This document shows, piece after piece, positions 9,120-18,963 of a DNA stretch of 64,000 nucleotides. A program made the translations under genes and the position numbers. How positions within the stretch are numbered: position 1 is the stretch's first letter; the number at the start of each line of letters is the position of its first letter. The DNA is from Ustilago trichophora. Taxonomy: Eukaryota; Basidiomycota; Ustilaginomycetes; Ustilaginales; Ustilaginaceae. The notes under the pieces are model-generated. The model had not been told where the DNA came from. It ran no database searches and worked only from the letters and a program-made list of their open reading frames with translations. The stretch covers positions 744,001-808,000 of the forward strand of contig OOIN01000017.1 in assembly GCA_900323505.1 (NCBI GenBank). Reading direction: 5' to 3'.

Positions 9120-12100
9120 TTATAGAGGGACGACGTTGACCTTGGCTGCGGTGTAAAGGTCTATGGCGAAGCCTGCCTCGGTATCTGGCTGGTAGGTGGA
9201 TGCTACGAGTCTGTAGGTGCCGGATTGAAGTTTGACGTGCTCAATAGCAGCGCCGCAGGTCTGATCTGTATAGCCTCCACTGCTTGCTACCTCTCTCAAG
9301 CCTGCGTCTGTCTCGATGAAGAGGGCGAGGTTGATATACGGCCGTACGGTGTCTGTCGATCGCATCGCTTCAACTCTGATTCTGGCGATCATACCGCTCA
9401 GTCCAGGTCTGTCAATGGTGAACCGCCACGATGGGTTGTTCAAGTACTTGCTGTTTGCGGGTGAACCAAAGGCACTCGAGCTGCGATTCCAGGAGGATGT
9501 GAGACGGCGGTGAAACATACCCGCGCCTTCTTGAGGGATGGCTCTCAGCTGGACAGGGCGAGTAGCTTCGACGCGCAGTTGAAAGTCACCTTGCGTGCCT
9601 GCTTCGAATGTCGAGGCGATCAGGGTGTAGACTCCTGGTCGCAAGACTGTGCTTGTGGCTCCTGGCTGCGAGGTCGAACACAGCGCCAGGCCGTGGTGGT
9701 ACATTCCACTACTGAGCACAACATCGCCTTCGCTCAAGTACGTGACACGGCCAGAGCCTGCACCAGGGTATGTTAGCAGCACTTGAACTGGGACTCTACG
9801 ATCGGCAGACTCGAGGACCACTTGCATCTGTACCTCGTCCGGTCCCGCAGGCACAATCAAAGCATACTGAGGATTGGACATGAACGATGCCAGTGTCGCA
9901 TTTCCACCCGCGGTACGTGCAGTCCAGGACCCAGTGACAGATTCGCAGTAGGGCAACCGAGTCCGCAGCTCAGACAGCTCCATGCGATAGCGAGAGAAGA
10001 CAGAGAGCGTGTAGTTGACATCCTTACCCGTATCTCCTTTGGTAGTGGCTCTCGGTGAAGACGGTTCATCGCGTTCATCGCGGCGCGAGACAACAACGGT
10101 AAAGCTACATTGCTGGTATTGTTGCTTGCTGCCGGGTCCAGAGACAGACTGTTCCGTTGCTCTTTCTCGTAGGAAGGACGGCTTGAGACGGACAAGGCAG
10201 TGCGTCCCGTCGACGTACGCGCCCTTGTGCTTCGCTTTCCGCAGAGGAAGAGCAGAGGCTGAAGCCAGCTGTCGACCTTCCGAGACACGCTGGTCATCTT
10301 CGAAGACGTGGAGAGCTATGTATTCCGATGACGCTTGATTTGAACTTTGACGTGGCTGATCAGAGAGCTGCGTACTGGTAATGTGACGCATGAGTAGCAG
10401 CCACACTTCAGCAGAGGGGTCTGCTGCAGTTTCTGCGGTGCTGAGCATGGTTGGCGGTACCGTGACTGAGAGCCTGAAGTGCGGGTCGGGTTGCTTGAGT
10501 CCCAAAGAAGATGCACCTGATGAATGGCTCGAAGGGATGCTGGGCCAATTGGAGTGGACCGTGACGTTGTTATCAAACAGGCTTGGGTCCCAGTTCAAGA
10601 ATAGTGAGTCGAAATGGCTGCAGAGATCATCCCAGGTCACTGTAAACGTTGGTGAAGGCGAATCTACTTCCTTGCTCGCATCTACTTTCATGCGTTCGAG
10701 CTCGTCTTCGAGACATGGTTGGCTGTCTGGTTCGGCGGAGGAGCTTGTATAGATGCGCAGCTCTTCTTTCGCCGAGATGGCAATGGCTGGTCTGATGCCA
10801 GCTGCTGTTCGCCAGGGGTTCATGAGCTTGATATAGCGGCGACTTCCGCGCTCAAGCACATCCAAGATCGCATAGTTGTGACTGGAGACAAGACCTGACT
10901 CCAGCGTGATGGTCGCAGGTCCTGCGTCGGCCTGCCCAGCAGCGCTGTCACGAGGGCGAGATGGTGGCTTGCCTGTTCCGACAGTGGCCATGCATCTCCC
11001 AGCTCTCCAAGCGGCGTGAAACCGGTTCCAGGTCTTTTCTCGCTGAAAACCGGCATGACGCAAGAAAATGTGCTCTGGCAGCCAGCCTGTTAGGGCATAT
11101 AGATCGATGCTTCCATTCGAGCCGACAAAGTCGTAACCGCCCATGACTTTGAGATAGGCTTTCTCGAGCAGTGCAGGCCACACTGCTTGACCGTTGCGCG
11201 AGGTTGCGCACATGAGGCGATGCTGGTCTATTTGCAAAGTTCTTACTACTGGAGCGGTCGAGTCCGTGGATGAGTCTGGGGTAGGATAGTAGGGAAGCTG
11301 GTCGTCGATGGTGACCAGGCGTGGCGCGCCGTTGATGTGCAACTTGGCATGGTATTGACCGCTCGGGCTGTGCTGAATGCGCCCTTGCGAGTCTTGCGGG
11401 TATAATGCCGATGTGGCCAGTTGGCTGCCAAAGAGATGATCGTGCTCTGCAGCGACCTCGAGAGCAGCTACGAAGGAACAGTCGGTCACAATGTCCTGTA
11501 CGATGTCGCTGCCCTTGAGCTGTGTGCTCCAGCCTTGAGTCTCGAATGAGCTGAGCTGAAACGCACGCCTATATATCGCCCCTTTGCGTAATTGTACTGG
11601 CGACAATGCTGGCTGAGCAGCTTGTGTGGATGTTGAGGGGGCGGCGATCTGATGCTGAGAAGGTGGTCGGTTCCAGACAGGATAACGATGGCCGTTGATG
11701 AGCGAGGAGGTGATAAGGATGCTGGACTGCTCCTCTTGGCTGAGTGTATCACGGCTTACTGGGCGCAGATCCTTGCGTGTTGCCTTGATTTTTTCAGCGC
11801 GTGCCATGACCTTGGTGGCCATCTGTTTGAGACGCTCGCGTGTTTGCGTAGCTGCTGCGCCGGAAAAGCCCCCATCGCCTGCAATCAGCGAAGATGGCTC
11901 GAGTGCCACTCGTAACGAGCTTGTGGAGCCTTGTGCAGATGCTACGAGAGTGGCATTGCTGTTCTGTGGTGCGCTGGGAAAGTTGCCGAGAAGCCAAACA
12001 AAGAGTTGGCCGGCGCGAATGTAGAGCTCGAAAGCTTCCGAGTAGTTGCGAGCAAGCTCTGCTTTGGTAGCTCGATGTGCGTGGTCCTGTGCATGTTTGA

Positions 12101-12140
12101 GCTTGGCTTCCCAATCAGCGCGTGAGATGGGAGCGCTCAT
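9120..12140 (-). CDS. RIM13: calpain-like cysteine protease Rim13/PalB of the ambient-pH pathway
   Basis: The protein has 1006 residues. An MIT domain (about residues 8-55, ending in YSEAFELYIRAGQL) precedes a calpain-type catalytic core (about 190-450). The triad is visible: Cys221 in TDCSFVAAL, His421 in SSHNYAIL and Asn441 in LMNPWR. C-terminal calpain-like beta domains follow. This order is that of Aspergillus PalB and yeast Rim13, which cleave the zinc-finger factor PacC/Rim101 on ESCRT-III-coated endosomes when pH rises. Two Ser/Thr/Gln-rich linkers (about 75-190 and 500-560) account for the extra length. The start MSAPISRADWEAKL fits an MIT N-terminus. The upstream flank holds a 14-bp palindrome (12321-12334). 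Confidence 0.93.
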   Translation of the reverse strand: MSAPISRADWEAKLKHAQDHAHRATKAELARNYSEAFELYIRAGQLFVWLLGNFPSAPQNSNATLVASAQGSTSSLRVALEPSSLIAGDGGFSGAAATQTRERLKQMATKVMARAEKIKATRKDLRPVSRDTLSQEEQSSILITSSLINGHRYPVWNRPPSQHQIAAPSTSTQAAQPALSPVQLRKGAIYRRAFQLSSFETQGWSTQLKGSDIVQDIVTDCSFVAALEVAAEHDHLFGSQLATSALYPQDSQGRIQHSPSGQYHAKLHINGAPRLVTIDDQLPYYPTPDSSTDSTAPVVRTLQIDQHRLMCATSRNGQAVWPALLEKAYLKVMGGYDFVGSNGSIDLYALTGWLPEHIFLRHAGFQREKTWNRFHAAWRAGRCMATVGTGKPPSRPRDSAAGQADAGPATITLESGLVSSHNYAILDVLERGSRRYIKLMNPWRTAAGIRPAIAISAKEELRIYTSSSAEPDSQPCLEDELERMKVDASKEVDSPSPTFTVTWDDLCSHFDSLFLNWDPSLFDNNVTVHSNWPSIPSSHSSGASSLGLKQPDPHFRLSVTVPPTMLSTAETAADPSAEVWLLLMRHITSTQLSDQPRQSSNQASSEYIALHVFEDDQRVSEGRQLASASALPLRKAKHKGAYVDGTHCLVRLKPSFLRERATEQSVSGPGSKQQYQQCSFTVVVSRRDERDEPSSPRATTKGDTGKDVNYTLSVFSRYRMELSELRTRLPYCESVTGSWTARTAGGNATLASFMSNPQYALIVPAGPDEVQMQVVLESADRRVPVQVLLTYPGAGSGRVTYLSEGDVVLSSGMYHHGLALCSTSQPGATSTVLRPGVYTLIASTFEAGTQGDFQLRVEATRPVQLRAIPQEGAGMFHRRLTSSWNRSSSAFGSPANSKYLNNPSWRFTIDRPGLSGMIARIRVEAMRSTDTVRPYINLALFIETDAGLREVASSGGYTDQTCGAAIEHVKLQSGTYRLVASTYQPDTEAGFAIDLYTAAKVNVVPL

Positions 12141-12703
12141 GTCCGGGCTGCAAGAGGCAGTGATGGGTCGGCCGTAAGGGAGATTCGTGGTGTTGTCGGT
12201 CTCGCGGCTACGTGAGAGAATCGTGCCTGTTGGTCAAGCCTCGAATGCCTGGTCGGTGAGATGGTGGATGATGGATGAAGCTGAGCCAGTTCAATGGCTG
12301 CCTTGACCGTAGCTGAGTCGGTACTGTACAGTACCAAGTGCGAGGCTGTGTATGCGTAGCCAAAGCTTGGCGGCGCCGAGCCGATGGGTGGAGGTGGGTA
12401 TGAAGAAGTGCCAAGACAAAAACTTGACCATGATGATGTGACTTCTCAATCCGCTTGCTCGTGTGCCTGTGCGCGTGTGTGTGTGTGTGTGTGTGCTTTT
12501 TTTTCGTTTATTTTTGTCTAACTGATTTCGGAACACCATCCAATTCAGGGTCCAACCGCGGAATCGGATCCCTCGTCCTCGCTTCATCACACACTGCACG
12601 CAGCTCAATCCATGGCAAGGTCTCATCACTGCACCTTCACGACTCGGTCTAATTGACGGAAGCCAGAATATGGTATTGATGGTACTTCGTAGATGCATGT
12701 CAA
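12141..12703. promoter_or_regulatory. intergenic: RIM13 upstream region and PRP4 3' flank
   Basis: RIM13 and PRP4 run in the same direction, so this 563 bp holds the RIM13 promoter and the PRP4 3'UTR. It contains a perfect 14-bp palindrome, GTACTGTACAGTAC (12321-12334), and a (GT)n tract (12473-12495). Confidence 0.55.
12321..12334. repeat. 14-bp perfect palindrome GTACTGTACAGTAC
   Basis: The sequence equals its own reverse complement. It lies 180 bp upstream of the RIM13 start and contains both orientations of the TACTGTA word. Confidence 0.9.
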
Positions 12704-14683
12704 TCATACATGCTTCTTCACGGGTGTGAGGAAAGGATGCTCGAGCGCATCCTTGGGCTTGATCCGTTTGGCAGGATCCAGCTCCAAGCAGCGTTCCAGC
12801 AGATCTACAAAGTGATTCATCAGCTTGAGCTCGTCGCCCTTGAGCTGCTTGGCCGCATCGCCTGACAATAGCCGTGAGCGCAGATCCGAGCTTGGTTTCT
12901 GCAACATGATCCGTCGAATCACATTCTGACCTGTGCTCTTATCTGGTTCCATCGACAAGAAGCCATTGGCGTCGTCAAAGTGCTGCTCGCCAAACTGACT
13001 CTTTCGGATCTGTTTGGTGGTGAAGCGTCCTCGCAGCTCCTGCATCAACAACAGCATGTGGTTGTTGGTCCTGCCAGGGAATAGAATCTTGCCCGTCGCA
13101 AGCTCGTACAGTGTACAGCCTGTAGACCAGACATCGATCGAGCAGTCGTACGCCTGGCCCAGAATGATTTCGGGCGCGCGATAGAAACGAGAAACGAGAT
13201 AAGGCGTGATCTCCATCTCGCTCAAGTAGCACGCCGAGCCTAGATCGCAGAGCTTGAGAAGCGCTTTGCTGTTGTTGATCAGCACATTGTCTGGCTTGAT
13301 GTCTGCGTGGATCACAGAGTTCTTTGCCAAGTGCGTGAGCGCCAAGAAGAGTTGGTGCGCATATGCTCGCACCGCAGACATGCTGAGTCCTACATCGCGG
13401 CCGTATCTACGAACCACATCGCGCAGGTTCATACCGAGTGACTCGAACACCATGCACAGGTGGCCCTTGTAGTCGAAGTGCCGTTCGAGTCGTACTATGT
13501 GCTTTCGGTCGTCCGGGTCCGTGTTGTTGAGCTTGCGCAAGATGGCTGCCTCTTTGAGACCGGCTTTGTACATGGTCTCTTGTACCCTGATGATCTTGAT
13601 AGCCACTTCACGACCTTCAGCGCCAAGATCGCGCGCACGAACGACAGATGCAAACATGCCCTTGCCCAACACCGCAAAGATCTGATAGCGCTCATCGAGC
13701 GTCTCTCCTAGAATAGTGCGCAAGTATCCATCATTGTCATCCCAGTTGCTCGACAGGTTGGCGGCTGTGGCCGAGGCCGAGGCGGCGTCCGATATCGCCC
13801 CGGCTTTTGTGGTGCTAAGCAGCGCAGCTTTCGAGGTGCCTCGCCTGGGCATGCGAATGACCTTTGTCTTTTTCTTTTTGCTATCTTCTTTGTTGTCGTC
13901 ACCGTCAGAGAGAGCAAACATGTCCATCTCAGCATCGTCATCTTCGTCGGTGACCTCGACTTCCTCGTACTCTTCCTCCTGCTCTGTCGCAGGCGCTGTT
14001 TGCTGTTGTAGAATTGAATGCTGAGGTTGCTCGAGTCCTGCGAGCTCTTGCGCCCGACGTGCGTCGGAATCGAGCTCGGCAGCAGAGGAGCGCTGTGACC
14101 TCCGTGCACTATCAACGGGAGCTGCTGTTTCTTGGCAAGCCTTCTGAGATTGGCTCTTGACCGAGGAAAACGCCTCGTATGCCTGCGAATCCCTTGGTGT
14201 GCTGTCTGACTTCGATGCAGATGGTCTCGTGTCGATAGATGATGATGCTGCTGCTGGTGCGGACAAGGAGTCCTGTCCATGTGACTCATCAGAAACTATG
14301 TTAGAATGGGAGCTGCGATGCTTTTCCATGATGGCCTGTCGCCTTCTACGGCTTTCCTCCAGCGCTCTCCGCCGTCTCTCCTCTTCATCAATGCCAAGAT
14401 CATACTCATCGAGCAGGCTGTCGAGGTTGGAGACTACATCACCGTCTTGTTTCGATACGCTAGAATGAAAGTGACCTGATCATTGATCTCCAGAGACGAA
14501 AGAGTCTGACGCAGTATGCGATTCCTTCAACGCCGACTTCAGGGGATCGTGTCTGGGACGTTTGAGTGCCGGCTCCCGCAGCGAAGCGGAAGACGCAGGC
14601 GGTGAGCGACGGTCGCTCTCGCGCGCAGGGTGGCGGACATGATACGAGCGAGACGAGCTTGAGCCCTGAGGACGATATGACAT
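12704..14683 (-). CDS. PRP4: Prp4-type (PRPF4B) spliceosomal protein kinase; N-terminal exon unresolved
   Basis: The clear ORF (12704-14329) encodes 541 residues. The CMGC kinase domain covers the last ~335: glycine loop LGKGMFASVV, VAIKII lysine, catalytic loop HADIKPDN, DLGSA in place of DFG, and the activation/APE segment SRFYRAPE. This matches PRPF4B/Prp4, which phosphorylates tri-snRNP proteins during B-complex formation. The reading frame stays coding upstream of the first ATG: about 43 codons in-frame, ending in RRRRQAIMEKH, a conserved PRPF4B word. It continues in the same frame to an ATG at 14681-14683 (MSYRPQGSS, Arg/Ser-rich) except for one TGA at 14480-14482. A 51-nt intron (14460-14510, weak GTCAGA donor) would remove the TGA in phase, but I cannot prove it. 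The kinase call is firm; the 5' model is not. Confidence 0.9.
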
Positions 14684-15026
14684 GATGCGCACAGCAGAGC
14701 AGGGATGAGAATGCAATTCAAGTTAGTGAGCTGGTACGGAGGAAGAGGATCGCTCGTTGTCGTACGCCATTCAATGGACCAACTCAGTGAAGGTGACCCA
14801 CGACAACGGCGAGCAATGCTCGAAAGCAATAGGTAGAAGCTTGCCTTGGTGAGCCGCAACAGATGATCTGTGGGCAGTGTCGGGAGATGCGACGTCAAGC
14901 AGGTGTGGCGATGATCGATGATGAGAAGCAAAGACGCTGAATCGATACAGTATCGCACGCGTTTCAAGAAGACCAGAGCTGAGCCGATGACGGAATTCAA
15001 GAGGAAATTCCGACAACGGTCCATCT

Positions 15027-15087
15027 TTTTTTTTCTTGTTTTTTTTTGCTTTTTTTTTGCTTTTTTTTTTTTTTTTTTTTTTTTTTT
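15027..15087. repeat. poly-T tract
   Basis: T runs are broken only by single C or G bases and end in an uninterrupted run of about 27 T (15061-15087). On the minus strand this is poly-A and could be a retroposed tail, but no target duplication or retroposed body was recognised. Confidence 0.8.
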
Positions 15088-15999
15088 GGAGAGAGAGACT
15101 TGAAAGGGTCCTCCTCATGCCTCCACCTCGGCCCGCATCCGATCGACAAGCTTCAAAAGATATCGGTAACGATCTCGAGGTTGACAGACTAGTCGGCTTC
15201 CCCGAAAGCCTCTATGACCGACTGCGCTCTGATTCGATCGATATGAATAACGGTGGTTGACCTGATTCAGCCGAAAAGACTGAGTTCTTGAATCTGAAGC
15301 GCTCCAGGAAGCAGACTGTTCGCCGTGTCGGTCAGTGTCGAATGATGCGAACGATGCGAAAAAACACTTGAGTCTCGCAAGCTTCAATATGAGCTATGTG
15401 TACGCTCTTATGTACTCTCGGGACGACTCGGGAGGTGGCATCGGCTGTACACAAATTCCACCGAGAGAAAGCGGCGTGGACCTCGGATTCAGAAGGTCAT
15501 GCTCAGAGCTTGACGTGGCTCAAGAGCCAGAACCTTGCTAACCCTTTCTCCGCCATGAAGCAAGTGTACTGTATCACCAGAAGATGCCGAAGATCTCGGA
15601 GAAATGCTGTGGCAAGAACATTGTAGAATCATTGATGCCAGGGTCACGAAACATAGGGCCGACCCGTCAAATCTCTGGTCCCCGCTCGGTCCGGGCACAG
15701 TCCGTGCAGCGAAGCGCTTCGGATATCGATGGAGGTAGCGAGTTCTATCCTTTGGTACAGCATCATGGCATCATGGCACACCTGCGAAGATCTTTGCATT
15801 CGGCATGTCTCGGTCGTAGGCAAGAGAAGAAGAAAAAGGATCGACAAGAAAGCAAGCATGCAGAACGTGGACCGTAGGGTTGGTCTTCGGGGTACGGGAA
15901 TTTTTCATGCCAGATTGAGCGTCACAGACTGCGTCAAAGGGTCTAGCTTTTCGGTCCACGTTGACGATTCGCAGCCAGCCCAAGTTAAGCGCCATCAGA

Positions 16000-16001
<2 letters not shown>

Positions 16002-16035
<34 letters not shown>
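16002..16035. repeat. (CA)n microsatellite
   Basis: About 17 uninterrupted CA units in non-coding DNA upstream of the polyubiquitin gene. Confidence 0.95.
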
Positions 16036-16036
<1 letters not shown>

Positions 16037-16917
16037 CGTGAGTCGATCTTCTTCAAGATCCGGAATCCACGTTCCTCTCACAGTCATGCTATACTGTTTG
16101 GTATTCACTTTCTGCTCTTTTCCACCCTTGCAATGACCACATGTTGCGGTAGCATCTCGTTATAGTTCTGCAGGTCACAAAGCGACTGACTAGGTGTGAT
16201 GCGGATGACTTCACCTGGCGTTTGAAAAAAAGACACTGCTCATCGCTCCCCCTGGAATCTAGGCCCGATTCCGATGTGAAGAGAAGAGAGATTCTACGCA
16301 GAGCCTCTCACTCTCCGACTTGAAATTCGAAATTGTTTTGTTCTTTTTGATTAGGAAACCCCCTCTGCCCTTACGTTCAAGCCCCTGCATTGGGGAATTA
16401 CAAAATTGGAATCGATATGATTTCAGCATGCACGATTCCGATTTCATTTCGCGCCATTTCTTGGATCGGCCGATTAGCAAAATTAAAATATAGCCGGAAA
16501 GGTTCATTGAACACACAAACACATACACACAGCCTCTTTGAGAGCAGCACAGCTCAGCTTGAAATCGAATCGAATCGAATCGACCTCAACTCAGCTCAGC
16601 TCAGCCCACAAACTTACTCTTAAAGTCGCGATAAGCAGCAGCTCGGCATCAGCCAAAATCGAATCGACTCAGCCGCACCTCCACGCACCCAGCAACTTTG
16701 GCCCTTCGGCGCTTTCAATCCCGGCAAGGCACTGGACCAGTGTCCAGATGGGCGGGTGGCACCTAAGCTCAGCATACTGTACACACACACACACACACAC
16801 ATGGCCGCCCCGTGCGCAAGCGTTGCTGACCCTTTCCCGCGCCAGGCGAGTTCAGCACATCTGTCTCGAGATGCGGGTCAACGGCGCCAACTGCTGCTCA
16901 TCACGCCTGCACATCAC

Positions 16918-16925
16918 TATATAAT
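16918..16925 (+). promoter_or_regulatory. TATA element of the polyubiquitin gene
   Basis: TATATAAT lies about 208 bp upstream of the leader-intron donor at 17126 and 385 bp upstream of the ATG. A pyrimidine- and CA-rich stretch suitable for the transcription start follows it. Confidence 0.5.
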
Positions 16926-17248
16926 CCCACCGTTGCTCAGCCATTCCTTCTGTCGACCTACACCATCCATATCACCAGACATCATCCCATACTCTGGTAT
17001 ACACACAAACACACACACAAACACACACACACACACACCGTCTCACAACCACATCAGCACTCGATTGCACATTGCTATCACACCCTCGCATCCATCCAGC
17101 TTACCAAATTCTTGAACTACAACCAGTAAGTAAATCCATCCGCCGCCGTATGCACCTCGCCTGCAGGGTCTCTCCCCGACGCGTTCATCTCGACCAATAA
17201 ACGGCCACTCCCCCGCTTTGGGTGTATAGCAACCATATTGACTCTTAA

Positions 17249-18220
<972 letters not shown>

Positions 18221-18963
18221 TCGCACCGAAGACGAGACAAGTGCATCATCTTGTTGAAACTGATGGATGATCTCACCTCGTCTTTTTATGAAATACATGG
18301 TTTTTTTTACCCTGGGCCTTTTACTTTTTTTCAATGTCCGCATCTCTACCTCTTTCTTTTGCTGCTTGTGCTTTGTTTGTGATGTTTGACGAATGAGATA
18401 GGTGTATATATGATGAGGTTTTGCAAGCTGGATTGTTGAGAGAGCGAAGATATTGTGATTTGGTAAGGTAAGGGGGATATGATGATGATGATGGTTGATA
18501 TTGATTGGATTTTCGGTGCGAGTGTGGGGGGGGGTTAGAGATATGTTGCTTTTTTTTGCAAGACTAGGTGGGGATTACAAGGATAACGTGGCATGGGTGG
18601 GTTCAGACGCGCTGGGTAGGATGAGGGAGGTCAATGGGGAGTGTGAAGGCAGGCGGTGAGGGGTGGGGGGAGGAGTGTCGGCTGTGGGAAGGGATCGGTG
18701 CTAAGCTGGCCAAAGAAGATGCATCGTCGAGCAAGCAGAGGGCGACCACTTCGATTCAACCCATCACATTGTCTCAGCAGTAAACTAACGTTGTGTTGAC
18801 GCTGTGGATTTGACTCCTTCACGCTCCGTAGCTCGTCTTGACGCACATCACGCTTCTGGTGGCCTCACGCATCTTCACCTAGTCTTGCGAAAAAAAAGGA
18901 ATAAAAGGTGTAAAAAAGGGGTGTAAAGATGGAAGAAGAAGTATAGATTGAAGAAGGGGATGA
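18221..18963. other. intergenic, convergent 3' flanks of UBI4 and dyn1
   Basis: These 743 bp separate the polyubiquitin stop from the dyn1 stop. The region is G/T-rich with T runs typical of 3'UTR. I searched it for AAA5, AAA6, stalk or C-terminal dynein motifs and found none, which supports a genuine end of dyn1 here. Confidence 0.7.

Noticed and set aside
15027..15087. retroposed element suggested by the long poly-T/poly-A run
   Set aside because: No reverse-transcriptase ORF, no target-site duplication and no SINE-like body next to it; probably simple slippage.
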